A stretch of DNA of 64,000 bases from Ensifer adhaerens (GTDB lineage Bacteria; Pseudomonadota; Alphaproteobacteria; Rhizobiales; Rhizobiaceae), in assembly GCA_900215285.1 (NCBI GenBank), contig OCMG01000002.1, positions 372,001 to 436,000 on the forward strand, written 5' to 3'. This document shows, piece by piece, positions 44,446 to 53,418 of this stretch. The notes under the pieces are model-generated. The model saw only the letters and a program-made list of their open reading frames with translations, had not been told where the DNA came from and did not search any database. Within the stretch, counting starts at the first letter, position 1. Each line of letters begins with the position of its first letter. The position numbers and the translations under genes are program-made.

Positions 44446-46509
44446 ATGAGCTATTCGTTTTCCGAACTTGATTTTCTGAAACCCGAACTAGGCGCGGAAT
44501 TCATTGGCGAGGGAACGCATTTCGCGCTTTTTTCCGCCCATGCCGAAGCCGTTGAACTCTGCCTCTTCACGCCCGACGGCAAGGAGGAGACGCAACGTCT
44601 CGCCCTGCCCAAGCGGGAAGGTGACATCTGGTCCGGTTATGTACAGGGACTGCAGCCCGGCACGGTCTACGGCTATCGCGTCCACGGACCGTATGACCCC
44701 GGCAACGGCCACCGTTTCAACCCCAACAAGCTGCTGCTCGATCCCTATGCCAAGCAGGTGATCGGCGATCTCCGGTGGGATGATAGCCTCTATGGGTACC
44801 GGATCGGCGCAGAAGATGGAGACCTGTCCTTCGATGAGCGCGACAGCGCCGCATTCATGCCGAAGGCGGTCGTGCAAAACCCCGATTTCGACTGGAGCGG
44901 CGACGAAGCGATCCGCCGCCCATGGACGGACACGATCGTCTACGAAGCGCATGTTCGCGGGCTGACCATGCAGCATCCGGACGTTCCGGAAAAGCTGCGC
45001 GGCACCTTTCTTGGCATGTGCAGCGAACCAATTCTCGATCACCTGACCAAGCTGGGCGTCAGCGCCATTGAGCTTTTGCCGGTCCAGTATTTTCTCGATG
45101 ATCGATATCTGGTGGAAAAGGGCCTGCGCAACTTCTGGGGTTACCAGTCACTCGGCTTTTTTGCGCCGCAGTCGCGCTATCTCTCCGGCGACAAGATCGC
45201 CGAGTTCAAGACAATGGTGAAGGCGTTTCACAGCGTCGGCATCGAGGTCATCATGGACGTGGTTTACAACCACACCGCAGAAGGCTCCGAACGCGGTCCG
45301 ACACTCAGCTTCCGCGGCATCGACAACCTGAGTTATTACATCCAGTCCCCCGACGAGTTGCGTCATACGTTCGACACCACGGGTACGGGCAATACGTTGA
45401 ACGTCGCCCATCCGATGGTCATGCGCATGGTGCTGGACAGCCTGCGCTACTGGGTCGGCGTCATGCATGTGGACGGCTTCCGTTTCGATCTCGCCTCGAC
45501 CCTTGGCCGGGAAGGTTTGCGCTTCGACCGCGAAGGCGGCTTTTTCGACGCCATTCGCCAAGATCCCATCCTCGCGGGCGTGAAGCTCATTGCAGAGCCC
45601 TGGGATGTCGGGGCCGATGGCTATCAGGTCGGCGGGTTCCCCTTCCCGTTCCGCGAATGGAACGACAAGTTCCGCGACGATGTGCGCCGCTTCTGGCGCA
45701 AGGACCCCGGCCTCGTCGCGCCGCTTGCCGAACGGCTCACAGGCTCGCCGGTCCAGTTCGACCATTCGGGCCGCAGCGCAACGACCTCGATCAATCTGCT
45801 CAGCGCGCATGACGGTTTCGTGCTTGCCGATGTGACGGCCTACAATGACAAGCACAACGAGGCGAACGGCGAGGAAAACCGCGACGGCCACGACGCCAAC
45901 CAGTCCGACAACATGGGAGCCGAAGGCGACACGGATGACGACGCGGTGCTGACCGCCCGCGCAAGGCGTCGGCGGGCGATGATCGCAACCCTTTTCTTCA
46001 GCCAGGGCGTACCGATGCTGCTGGGTGGCGACGAGTTGGGAAACAGCCAGAGTGGCAACAACAATTCCTATTGCCAGGACAATGAGATCGGCTGGGTATC
46101 GTGGGAGGGACGTGACGACCCGTTTCTCGAATTCTGCCGGGCGGTAATTGCCTTTCGAAAGGCCCAGCCGCTGCTCCGGCAAGAACGGTTCCTGAAGGGC
46201 GAACCCGGCGATCCGCCCGCGCCGTATGTCAACTGGTTGAAGCCCGACGCTTCGGCCATGGATGAGGGTGCATGGGGCGACGGCGAACTGCGCATCGTGA
46301 TGATGCACCTGAAGGATATTCCGGGTGAGGATCAGTTGGCTGACGAGCTTCTGCTCGTCCTGAACGCCGGAGAGGCGACGCCGCTCCGCTTGCCGGAGGG
46401 GTCCACCTGGCAGCCCGCCTTCGCCTCGGCCGAGCAACCGGACGTCGGCCCGGACGGAGCGACGGAGAGCCCCGGTCAGAGCGTCATGGTCTTTTCCCGC
46501 AGGCAATAA
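44446..46509 (+). CDS. glgX: Glycogen debranching enzyme GlgX
   Basis: A 687-residue GH13 isoamylase-type debranching enzyme. A CBM48-like N-terminal domain is at about 10-110, the barrel follows, with nucleophile D348 in DGFRFDLAS and acid/base E384 in LIAEPWDVG. The conserved block LSAHDGFVLADVTAYNDKHNEANGEENRDG is specific to GlgX. It cuts alpha-1,6 branches of glycogen limit dextrins. I chose the ATG at 44446. It is divergent from treZ, so glycogen breakdown and trehalose formation may be co-regulated. Confidence 0.93.
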   Translation: MSYSFSELDFLKPELGAEFIGEGTHFALFSAHAEAVELCLFTPDGKEETQRLALPKREGDIWSGYVQGLQPGTVYGYRVHGPYDPGNGHRFNPNKLLLDPYAKQVIGDLRWDDSLYGYRIGAEDGDLSFDERDSAAFMPKAVVQNPDFDWSGDEAIRRPWTDTIVYEAHVRGLTMQHPDVPEKLRGTFLGMCSEPILDHLTKLGVSAIELLPVQYFLDDRYLVEKGLRNFWGYQSLGFFAPQSRYLSGDKIAEFKTMVKAFHSVGIEVIMDVVYNHTAEGSERGPTLSFRGIDNLSYYIQSPDELRHTFDTTGTGNTLNVAHPMVMRMVLDSLRYWVGVMHVDGFRFDLASTLGREGLRFDREGGFFDAIRQDPILAGVKLIAEPWDVGADGYQVGGFPFPFREWNDKFRDDVRRFWRKDPGLVAPLAERLTGSPVQFDHSGRSATTSINLLSAHDGFVLADVTAYNDKHNEANGEENRDGHDANQSDNMGAEGDTDDDAVLTARARRRRAMIATLFFSQGVPMLLGGDELGNSQSGNNNSYCQDNEIGWVSWEGRDDPFLEFCRAVIAFRKAQPLLRQERFLKGEPGDPPAPYVNWLKPDASAMDEGAWGDGELRIVMMHLKDIPGEDQLADELLLVLNAGEATPLRLPEGSTWQPAFASAEQPDVGPDGATESPGQSVMVFSRRQ

Positions 46510-46592
46510 GGCCTGCGCGGGAACAAGCCCTGCCTCGTGGTGTTCGAGTTTGCGCATCAAGCGCGACCCACCCCGAGAGGAAAGGCAGAGGC

Positions 46593-47378
46593 ATGACCGA
46601 TTACCGCCCTTCGAAACGCATTTTGGTCACCGGCGCGGGCTCCGGCATCGGCCGGGCCACCGCCATGGCACTCGCCCGACAGGGCGACACGATCGGCTTG
46701 CTGAGCCATACCGAAGACGAATTGCGCAAGGTGGCCGAGGAGGTCGAACAACTGGGCGGGACGGCCGAAGTTCTCGTGGCGGACGTGTCGGATGCGAACG
46801 CGATGTCGGCCGCCATCCGACAATTTGCGGAGCGCGACGGGCTGCATGTCGTCGTTGTGAATGCGGGCATCAACGGTGTCTGGGCGCCCATTTCGGACTT
46901 GAAGCCCGAGGAGTGGGACAAGACGATAGCGGTCAATCTGCGCGGCAGCTATCTCACCATCCATTTTGCCCTGCCCTACCTGAAGAAATCGAGCAAGAGC
47001 TCCATTGTCGTCGTCTCCTCCATCAACGGGACGCGAACGTTCACCTCGGCCGGGGCAAGCGCCTATGCCGCAACCAAGGCGGCGCAGGTCGCCCTGGTGA
47101 AACAACTCGCTGTCGAGCTTGCAGGCGATCATATCCGCATCAACGCCGTCTGCCCGGGCGCGATCGAGACATCCATCGAGAGCAATACCATACGCCGCCA
47201 CACAGAAAGCGCAGAGGTGCAGGTCGAGTTTCCGGAGGGCGACATACCTTTGACGGGCGGCAAGGCAGGCAAAGCCTCGGACGTGGCCAGCGTCATTACT
47301 TTCCTCGCCTCGGATGCGGCACGCCATGTCACCGGCTCCCTGATCTACGTCGACGGCGCACAGAGTCTTCTCAGATAA
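46593..47378 (+). CDS. Short-chain dehydrogenase/reductase
   Basis: A 261-residue classical SDR. The motif TGAGSGIG is at 12-19, VNAGINGV replaces NNAG, catalytic Ser lies in VVSSINGTR and the YxxxK motif is YAATK at about 157-161. INAVCPGAIETS and HVTGSLIYVDGAQSLL are typical of the C-terminal half. The substrate is unknown. It follows glgX by 83 bp on the same strand; no terminator is obvious between them, so co-transcription is possible. Confidence 0.88.
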   Translation: MTDYRPSKRILVTGAGSGIGRATAMALARQGDTIGLLSHTEDELRKVAEEVEQLGGTAEVLVADVSDANAMSAAIRQFAERDGLHVVVVNAGINGVWAPISDLKPEEWDKTIAVNLRGSYLTIHFALPYLKKSSKSSIVVVSSINGTRTFTSAGASAYAATKAAQVALVKQLAVELAGDHIRINAVCPGAIETSIESNTIRRHTESAEVQVEFPEGDIPLTGGKAGKASDVASVITFLASDAARHVTGSLIYVDGAQSLLR

Positions 47379-47467
47379 ATTTGTGAGGACCCCGTGAACA
47401 TTCGGCGCGGCCATTCGTTTAATTGGCGAGCGCCGGACGCGCTTTCGTTACAGCCGGGAGAACCACA

Positions 47468-47770
47468 ATGCAGAGAAGCAGGGAAGAGTATATCCGCGAG
47501 CGCGCTTATCAGATTTGGGAAAAGGAAGGTCGCCCCTTCGGCCATCATGACCGACACTGGCAGCAGGCTGCGGAGGAGTGGAGTACGGCGGAAGCAGCCT
47601 ACCACCAGGGTGGTCTGGCCTCCTCCGACCAGGGGGCGAGCATCGGCTCGGAAGAGCTGGCCGCGCGGGTGCGCGATCTCGACGGCGTTCCGGCAAATGA
47701 TCCGGCCGCCGACACGGCAAAGCAGTCGGAGCCGGTGACGGAATCCCCGAAGATGCGCAAGAGCGCTTGA
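47468..47770 (+). CDS. DUF2934 domain protein
   Basis: A 100-residue small acidic protein. The N-terminal part (REEYIRERAYQIWEKEGRPFGHHDRHWQQAAEEW) is a clear DUF2934 domain, about 35 residues, found in many alphaproteobacterial proteins of unknown function. The rest is low-complexity and polar. I chose the ATG at 47468 (MQRSREEY). It is followed by a strong terminator. Members often occur near carbohydrate or stress genes, but no function is established. Confidence 0.8.
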   Translation: MQRSREEYIRERAYQIWEKEGRPFGHHDRHWQQAAEEWSTAEAAYHQGGLASSDQGASIGSEELAARVRDLDGVPANDPAADTAKQSEPVTESPKMRKSA

Positions 47771-47790
47771 CGTATTCCTTGTGGACGCAA

Positions 47791-47824
47791 CGCCCGCCGC
47801 GAGTAGAGCTCGCGGCGGGCGTTT
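47791..47824 (+). terminator. Intrinsic terminator after the DUF2934 gene
   Basis: A perfect 13-bp stem (CGCCCGCCGCGAG with CTCGCGGCGGGCG, 5-base loop) at 47791-47821 is followed by TTTGTGTG. Very stable, though the T-run is short. Confidence 0.8.
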
Positions 47825-47932
47825 GTGTGTAAAGAGCCCCTATCCTCTTTCGGGCAATGCCGACGCCGCCCTTCAACAATTTGCGTTTCTTGCTCCGCGT
47901 TCTCTGCTACTCACTGAGCGCTTGCCGAAACA

Positions 47933-48859
47933 ATGGATCTGCCGAAGGACCGCTCGCACTTGAAAGACGCGCTTGCTCACGCCGAACTGATTGCCGTCCT
48001 CAGCGCCGTCACCAGCGACGAGCCGCGGGTCATGACCGTCAGCAAGGGAGAGGCGCTGCCTTCCGGACCGTTCGAGGTCGAGCATCGTAGCCTCCAGGCC
48101 GGCCTGCGGGAATGGGTGAACGAACAGACGGGGCACCCTCTCGGATATCTGGAGCAGCTCTATACCTTCGCCGATCGCGACCGCGCGCCGCAGGAAAAGG
48201 CACGTCGAACCATCTCGATCAGCTATCTCGGTCTCGTGCGTGAACAGGCCGCTCCCGGTGCCGGCGCACCCGGCTGGCACGGCTGGTATGAATATTTTCC
48301 TTGGGAAGATCACCGGGACGGACGGCCGGAGGCCCTGTCTGCGATCACCGATGCGCTGGTCCGATGGGCCGCTTCCGATGGTTCGCGCCGCGAACACCGG
48401 CAGAAGCGGGTCGATCTTTCGCTTGGGCTGAACGGAGCCGCGTGGAACGAGGAACTGGCCCTGCAGCGCTATGAACTCATGTACGAAGCCGGACTTGTTG
48501 AAGAGGCCGGCGCAGGGATCTCAGGGACAGGGAGACCCATGTTTGCTGACCATCGCCGTATCCTGGCGACGGCGATCACGAGGCTCCGCGCCAAGATCAA
48601 GTACCGCCCGGTCGTGTTCGAGCTGATGCCTGAAAGTTTCACACTCTCCCATCTGCAGCGGACGGTCGAGGCGCTGGCAGGCCTTGCGCTCCACAAGCCG
48701 AACTTCCGCAGGCTCATCGACCAGCAGGAACTGATCGAGGAAACCGGCGCCATGTCCAGTGAGACCGGCGGGCGGCCGGCCAAGCTCTATCGCTATCGCC
48801 GCGCCATCCTCGAAGAACACGCGCTGTCCAGCGCCAGGCTGCCCCTGTCGCGCAATTGA
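47933..48859 (+). CDS. nadQ: NadQ/NrtR-type Nudix-related transcriptional repressor of NAD synthesis
   Basis: A 308-residue regulator. The N-terminal two thirds (about 1-220) is a Nudix-like domain without an intact catalytic Nudix box. The C-terminal third (about 230-300) is a winged helix (RPVVFELMPESFTLSHLQRTVEALAGLALHKPNFRRLIDQQELIEETG), as in NrtR and the alphaproteobacterial NadQ group. It sits directly before nadA, with two palindromes between the genes, which is strong support for a role as nadABC repressor. The effector is probably an NAD-related metabolite (inference). A 162-bp gap with a terminator isolates it from upstream genes. Confidence 0.85.
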   Translation: MDLPKDRSHLKDALAHAELIAVLSAVTSDEPRVMTVSKGEALPSGPFEVEHRSLQAGLREWVNEQTGHPLGYLEQLYTFADRDRAPQEKARRTISISYLGLVREQAAPGAGAPGWHGWYEYFPWEDHRDGRPEALSAITDALVRWAASDGSRREHRQKRVDLSLGLNGAAWNEELALQRYELMYEAGLVEEAGAGISGTGRPMFADHRRILATAITRLRAKIKYRPVVFELMPESFTLSHLQRTVEALAGLALHKPNFRRLIDQQELIEETGAMSSETGGRPAKLYRYRRAILEEHALSSARLPLSRN

Positions 48860-48882
48860 CATATACTCGAATTGAGTATATT
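48856..48882 (+). promoter_or_regulatory. Predicted nadA promoter
   Basis: TTGACA (48856-48861) and TATATT (48877-48882) are 15 bp apart. The first operator lies between and over them, so bound regulator would block RNA polymerase. Confidence 0.55.
48861..48881. promoter_or_regulatory. NadQ/NrtR-type operator 1
   Basis: A perfect inverted repeat with 8-bp arms ATATACTC and GAGTATAT around a 5-bp spacer, overlapping the nadA promoter. Such a perfect site beside a Nudix-type regulator gene is typical of NAD-synthesis operators. Confidence 0.85.
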
Positions 48883-48894
48883 CCTGCGCCCGAG

Positions 48895-48915
48895 ATATAC
48901 TCAACCTGAGTAAAA
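48895..48915. promoter_or_regulatory. NadQ/NrtR-type operator 2
   Basis: The left arm ATATACTC is identical to operator 1; the right arm GAGTAAAA matches at 6 of 8 positions, with the same 5-bp spacer. The centres of the two sites are 34 bp apart, about three helical turns, so two dimers would lie on the same DNA face. It ends 10 bp before the nadA start. Confidence 0.8.
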
Positions 48916-48925
48916 GGGATGCGCC

Positions 48926-49897
48926 ATGAATACTATGCCCTCCGTTTCCGCGCTTTACGAGCGCGTCGCCCGCGTGATGCCGAAAGCCGAGTGGCTGTCG
49001 CATGAAGAGGACGTCGCCGCCATCCTGGAACTCAAGAAGAAGCGTAATGCCGTGATCCTGGCGCACAACTATCAAACGCCGGAGATCTTCCACGGGGTCG
49101 CCGATATCGTTGGTGACAGCCTGGCCCTGGCCCGCAAGGCGGCCGAGGTCGATGCGGACGTCATCGTGTTGGCCGGTGTTCACTTCATGGCCGAGACAGC
49201 GAAGCTGCTCAATCCGACCAAGACCGTGCTGATCCCCGATATGGGTGCCGGCTGCTCGCTGGCCGATTCGATCACCCCCGAAGATGTCGCCCTTCTGCGT
49301 CAGGCGCATCCGGGCGTGCCGATCATCACCTATGTCAACACATCCGCCGCCGTCAAAGCGGCCTCCGACATCTGCTGCACCTCGGGCAATGCCAAGAAAG
49401 TCGTGGAATCTCTCGGCGTGCCACGCGTGATCATGATCCCCGACGAATATCTCGCGCGCAACGTCGCGCGTGAGACCGAGGTCGAGATCATTGCCTGGCA
49501 CGGCCATTGCGAAGTGCATGAACTGTTCACCGCCCAGGACATTCGCGACCTGCGCGAGGCTCATCCGGGCGTTGTCGTGCTCGCCCATCCCGAATGCCCG
49601 CCGGAGGTGGTCGCGGAGGCCGATTTCGCCGGTTCGACAGCCGTGATGTCCGACTATGTGGGCATGAACAAGCCGGCTCGTGTCGTGCTTCTGACGGAAT
49701 GCTCGATGAGCGACAACGTCGCCGTGGATCATCCGGATGTCGACTTTGTGCGCCCCTGCAACCTGTGTCCGCATATGAAGCGCATCACGCTTTCGAACAT
49801 TCGTCAGGCGCTGGAAGAAAATCTCCACGAGGTGACGGTGGACGCAAGCATCGTGGCCCCTGCGCGTCTGGCCGTCGAGAGGATGCTCGCGGTATGA
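48926..49897 (+). CDS. nadA: Quinolinate synthase A
   Basis: A 323-residue NadA. It condenses iminoaspartate with dihydroxyacetone phosphate using a [4Fe-4S] cluster. Signature blocks are [57 protein letters not shown] and the three cluster cysteine contexts [18 protein letters not shown] and [14 protein letters not shown]. The spaced segment [21 protein letters not shown] is conserved too. The start follows the two operators. It overlaps nadB by ATGA. Confidence 0.95.
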   Translation: MNTMPSVSALYERVARVMPKAEWLSHEEDVAAILELKKKRNAVILAHNYQTPEIFHGVADIVGDSLALARKAAEVDADVIVLAGVHFMAETAKLLNPTKTVLIPDMGAGCSLADSITPEDVALLRQAHPGVPIITYVNTSAAVKAASDICCTSGNAKKVVESLGVPRVIMIPDEYLARNVARETEVEIIAWHGHCEVHELFTAQDIRDLREAHPGVVVLAHPECPPEVVAEADFAGSTAVMSDYVGMNKPARVVLLTECSMSDNVAVDHPDVDFVRPCNLCPHMKRITLSNIRQALEENLHEVTVDASIVAPARLAVERMLAV

Positions 49898-51435
49898 ACG
49901 CGTTGACCGGCAATCTGAAGGGACACGTTGTCGTCGTCGGCAGCGGAATCGGAGGACTGGTGACGGCGCTGAGCCTTGCACCGCAACCGGTCTTGCTGAT
50001 CACGCGGGCAGCGCTGGGCGCGGAAAGCTCCAGCGGTTGGGCGCAGGGCGGCATTGCCGCGGCGCTCGGCGCCGGTGACAGCATTGAACTGCACGTCGCC
50101 GACACCTTGGCCGCCGGCGACGGGCTCTGCGATGGAGATGCCGTCAGGACCATCCTCGCGGATACGGCGCCGGCGATTTCGACACTTGAGCGCCTCGGCG
50201 TCCGCTTCGACCGGCGAGCGGATGGCGCGTTGCAATTCGGGCTGGAAGCGGCGCATTCGCGTCACCGGATCATCCACGCGAATGGCGATGGCACGGGGGC
50301 TGCCGTCGTACAGGCGCTGACCAGGGCGCTGCGGTCGTGCGCCTCCGTCAGCGTGATGGAGAATGTGGAGGTCCGCCGCGTCCTGACGGTCGACGGCGCG
50401 GTCGCCGGCCTGCAATGCATGGGGCCGGAGGGCGCGGTTGTCGTGCCTGCCACGCAGATCGTCCTGGCAACCGGCGGCCTTGGGGGCCTCTACGATGCCA
50501 GCACAAATCCCACCGGCAATTTCGGGCAGGGCGTCATGCTGGCCGCACGCGCAGGTGCGGCGCTCAGCGATATGGAGTTCGTGCAGTTTCACCCGACCGC
50601 CCTTGCAACCCCTCGGCGCCCTCTGGCGCTTGTCAGCGAGGCCGTTCGCGGCGAAGGTGCGATCCTGCTCAACGAAGCGGGGGAACGCTTTCTTGCCGAT
50701 ACGCCCGGAGCCGAACTTGCACCGCGCGATGTCGTTGCGCGGGCGATCGGCGCGGAAATCGCACGCGGCGGCAGGGTGTGGCTCGACGCCCGGCAGGCAC
50801 TCGGCCCCCGTTTTGCGCAGCGCTTTCCGCTGATCCAGCAACTTTGCACCGAAGCAGGGATCGATCCGGCGTGTGACCTCATCCCTGTACAGCCGGCCGC
50901 ACATTACCACATGGGCGGCGTCGCAACCGATATGGCGGGTCGCAGCACCGTTGAGGGCCTGTGGGCCGTCGGCGAAACCGCCTGCACCGGCCTGCATGGC
51001 GCCAACCGGCTGGCAAGCAATTCGCTGCTGGAAGCCACGATCATGGGAATCAGGGCTGCTCAGGACATTGCAGGACAGGCGGGCAGATCGCCCAGGCGCG
51101 CCCCGGAACCTGCCGCCGGGCTCGCACCCGATCTTCGGCGCGTTCGCGAAATTGCCTCCCGCGATCTCTCCGTCATGCGCGATCAGGCCGGACTGGATCG
51201 CGCCATCGCCAACCTGCTGCCGCTTGCAAGGAGCGCAGGTCCTTCCTCGGACCCGGCACTCATGGCCTTGTCCATCGCAGTCTTTGCGAGACTGCGGGAA
51301 GAATCTCGCGGGGCCCACGCCCGCAGCGACTTCCCTGCACCGAATGCCACGGCAGAGCGTCGGACGATGACGCTCCCAGCCATCATCGATGCCGCCGAGC
51401 GGCTGAACACGCATCCACTTGCCGAAAGCGCCTAA
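49894..51435 (+). CDS. nadB: L-aspartate oxidase
   Basis: A 513-residue NadB. It oxidises L-aspartate to iminoaspartate with FAD. The FAD-binding [17 protein letters not shown] is at about 12-28, [13 protein letters not shown] follows, then the active-site block [13 protein letters not shown] and, further on, [44 protein letters not shown]. The start at ATG 49894 overlaps the nadA stop. A longer open frame upstream is antisense-like and lies in nadA. Together NadA and NadB make quinolinate. Confidence 0.95.
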   Translation: MNALTGNLKGHVVVVGSGIGGLVTALSLAPQPVLLITRAALGAESSSGWAQGGIAAALGAGDSIELHVADTLAAGDGLCDGDAVRTILADTAPAISTLERLGVRFDRRADGALQFGLEAAHSRHRIIHANGDGTGAAVVQALTRALRSCASVSVMENVEVRRVLTVDGAVAGLQCMGPEGAVVVPATQIVLATGGLGGLYDASTNPTGNFGQGVMLAARAGAALSDMEFVQFHPTALATPRRPLALVSEAVRGEGAILLNEAGERFLADTPGAELAPRDVVARAIGAEIARGGRVWLDARQALGPRFAQRFPLIQQLCTEAGIDPACDLIPVQPAAHYHMGGVATDMAGRSTVEGLWAVGETACTGLHGANRLASNSLLEATIMGIRAAQDIAGQAGRSPRRAPEPAAGLAPDLRRVREIASRDLSVMRDQAGLDRAIANLLPLARSAGPSSDPALMALSIAVFARLREESRGAHARSDFPAPNATAERRTMTLPAIIDAAERLNTHPLAESA

Positions 51436-51446
51436 GGAGACGTCGC

Positions 51447-52295
51447 ATGCTTCTTCCTCCCCTGCCCCGCGTGATCGTCGAATCCGCGGTCCGTGCCGCG
51501 CTTCTGGAAGACCTGGGCCTTGCCGGCGACATTACCTCGGCAGCGGTCATTCCCGCAGAACACCGTTCGCGCTTCGTGATGGCCGCGCGCAAACCCGGCG
51601 TCATTTCAGGGCTGGAGATTGCGGCCCTGGCTTTCGAACTGGTCGATCCGGCCATCTCCTTCACGGCGCATATCGCGGACGGCACACCTGTCGCGTCCGG
51701 TGACATCGTCGCGACGATCGAAGGCCCATCGCGGGCCCTGCTGACCGGCGAGCGCGTCGCACTGAATTTCCTCGGCCATATGTCCGGCATTGCAACCGTC
51801 ACCGCCGGCATCGTTGACGCTGTCGCGGGGACGAGAGCCGCCGTTGTCTGCACGCGCAAGACGACACCGGGGCTCCGCGCCTTCGAAAAATACGCGGTCC
51901 GCGCCGGCGGTGGCATGAATCACCGCTTTGCCCTCTATGACGCCGTGCTCATCAAGGACAACCACATCGCCATTGCCGGTAGTGTTGCCGAGGCTATTCA
52001 GCGCGCGAAGACGAATGTCGGGCACATGGTCAAGATCGAAGTGGAGGTCGACACGCTGGAACAATTGAGGGAGGCGATGGAAATCGGCGTCGACGCCGTT
52101 CTCCTCGACAACATGTCACCCGCGCAGCTGAAGCAGGCCGTGGACTTTGTCTCCGGTCGCGCCATCACCGAGGCCTCGGGCGGGATTACACCGGCCACTG
52201 CGGCAGCGATTGCCGCAAGCGGCGTCGACCTTCTGTCCATCGGCTGGATCACACACAGCGCACCGTGCCTCGATATCGGTCTGGACGCTGCATAG
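51447..52295 (+). CDS. nadC: Nicotinate-nucleotide pyrophosphorylase (carboxylating)
   Basis: A 282-residue NadC, converting quinolinate and PRPP to nicotinate mononucleotide and CO2. Signature blocks are VRAALLEDLGLAGDITSAAVIP, ERVALNFLGHMSGIATVT, VCTRKTTPGLRAFEKYAVRAGGGMNHRFALYDAVLIKDNHI and the late ASGGITPATAAAIAASGVDLLSIGWITHS. ATG 51447 follows AAGGAGA, 11 bp after nadB. It completes the de novo route encoded by the operon. Confidence 0.95.
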   Translation: MLLPPLPRVIVESAVRAALLEDLGLAGDITSAAVIPAEHRSRFVMAARKPGVISGLEIAALAFELVDPAISFTAHIADGTPVASGDIVATIEGPSRALLTGERVALNFLGHMSGIATVTAGIVDAVAGTRAAVVCTRKTTPGLRAFEKYAVRAGGGMNHRFALYDAVLIKDNHIAIAGSVAEAIQRAKTNVGHMVKIEVEVDTLEQLREAMEIGVDAVLLDNMSPAQLKQAVDFVSGRAITEASGGITPATAAAIAASGVDLLSIGWITHSAPCLDIGLDAA

Positions 52296-52307
52296 CAGGT
52301 GATAGAC

Positions 52308-52339
52308 AAAAAAAGTGGGCCAGCGGAAACCGCGGCCCA
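52308..52339 (-). terminator. Hairpin with T-run on the minus strand, downstream of nadC
   Basis: TGGGCC-A-GCGG-AAA-CCGC-GGCCCA (52316-52339) forms a hairpin with one bulge. Seven A at 52308-52314 give a T-run only in the minus direction. On the plus strand it is followed by TTAGGTG, so it is a weak terminator for nadC. It therefore most likely ends a minus-strand transcript entering from the right. Confidence 0.65.
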
Positions 52340-52356
52340 TTAGGTGTGAAGGTAAA

Positions 52357-52470
52357 TTAAACCTCCAGAGGGGAACAGCTGATGCAGCGGCACTGGGAGG
52401 AGGCCGCCAACGCATCAACTGTGATCATAATGCCTGAAATTTGGACAAAGGCAAACCAATTTTTGTGCAT
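52357..52470 (-). CDS. Possible small cysteine-rich peptide
   Basis: In the 427-bp gap between nadC and the methyltransferase gene, the minus strand has an open frame ending in CRCISCSPLEV and a stop at 52357. It gives 37 residues from ATG 52470 or 23 from ATG 52428. The hairpin/T-run at 52308-52339 lies just after the stop. A CxCxxC motif in so short a frame, plus its own terminator, hints at a real leader peptide or small protein; no clear ribosome-binding site is visible. The rest of the gap shows no other gene. Function unknown. Confidence 0.35.
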   Translation of the reverse strand: MHKNWFAFVQISGIMITVDALAASSQCRCISCSPLEV

Positions 52471-52722
52471 TGCAGCCATGCAAATGCTGCACCGCATGTA
52501 AAGGCGCGCGGCAGATCCCGGCTCACCCTGACGTCGCCGGAAGGAAATCGCATCTCGGGTCCGAAAGCCTGCTCTAGCGCCGCTGGCTACTCTACGCTGC
52601 GGCTCGGGAGGAGGCTCAAGCCGGCCCGAGAAGACGCGATCTACCGAGTTATGAAGGCTTAAGCTTTCCCGCCTATAAGATAATCGGCTAATTGAATCTT
52701 CTTCCGACAAGCGGGACGATAC

Positions 52723-53418
52723 ATGCGCGCGGACAGCAGGCCGGCCGATACAGTGGCGCGGCGCACATACCGATTTCTCGGACTTGACCTGATCCTGCAG
52801 GGTTCGGTGCTCGCGCCCCGCGCCGAAACCGAACTTCTGGCCCGTCACGCGATCACCCTGTTGCGGCAGACAGGTGAAACAACGCCGCTCGTCATAGACA
52901 TGTGCTGCGGTTCCGGCAATGTCGGCCTCGCCATTGCCCATGCGGTCAAAACGGCCACGCTTCTCTCCGCCGACCTCACCGAAGACACGGTCGAGACGGC
53001 AAAGGCCAATGCCTCGCTTCTGGGGCTTGCCGACCGCGCCACGGTCTATCGCGGCGACCTTTTCGGGGCGCTGGAGGGCCAAGGCGCGGAGGGCAAGGCG
53101 ACGATGATCGTCTGCAACCCGCCCTATATTTCGACCGGCCGCCTCGAAGGTGAGAGCGCCCATCTGCTTGAAAACGAACCGCGCGAGGCGTTTGACGGAG
53201 GACCGTACGGCATTTCGATCCAGCAAAGGCTGGTGCGCGAGGCGCCGACCTTCCTGAAGCCGGGCGGCCTTCTGCTTTTCGAATTCGGCGTCGGCCAGGA
53301 GCGCCAGGCGCAAGCCCTGTTCGCCCGCTCCCGCGTCTTCGAACCCCTCGACTTCCCAACGGATGAGGACGCACGCCCGCGTGTCGCAGTCGCGCGCCTG
53401 AAGGAAATCGCTCCATGA
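52723..53418 (+). CDS. HemK/PrmC-like SAM-dependent methyltransferase
   Basis: A 231-residue class I methyltransferase. The SAM-binding motif I is VIDMCCGSGNVGLAIA (about 57-72). The NPPY motif typical of enzymes that methylate a side-chain or base nitrogen is at 132-135 (CNPPYIS). A PRAETELL segment near residue 32 resembles the PrmC/HemK PRPETE motif. The N-terminal helical domain of true PrmC is absent, so it is a shortened relative with another substrate. Its stop overlaps the start of the GNAT-like gene, and it faces the asnB operon on the other strand. Confidence 0.85.
   Translation: MRADSRPADTVARRTYRFLGLDLILQGSVLAPRAETELLARHAITLLRQTGETTPLVIDMCCGSGNVGLAIAHAVKTATLLSADLTEDTVETAKANASLLGLADRATVYRGDLFGALEGQGAEGKATMIVCNPPYISTGRLEGESAHLLENEPREAFDGGPYGISIQQRLVREAPTFLKPGGLLLFEFGVGQERQAQALFARSRVFEPLDFPTDEDARPRVAVARLKEIAP

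Noticed and set aside
52316..52339. Hairpin as a strong terminator for nadC
   Set aside because: There is no T-run on the plus strand; the T-run is on the minus strand only.
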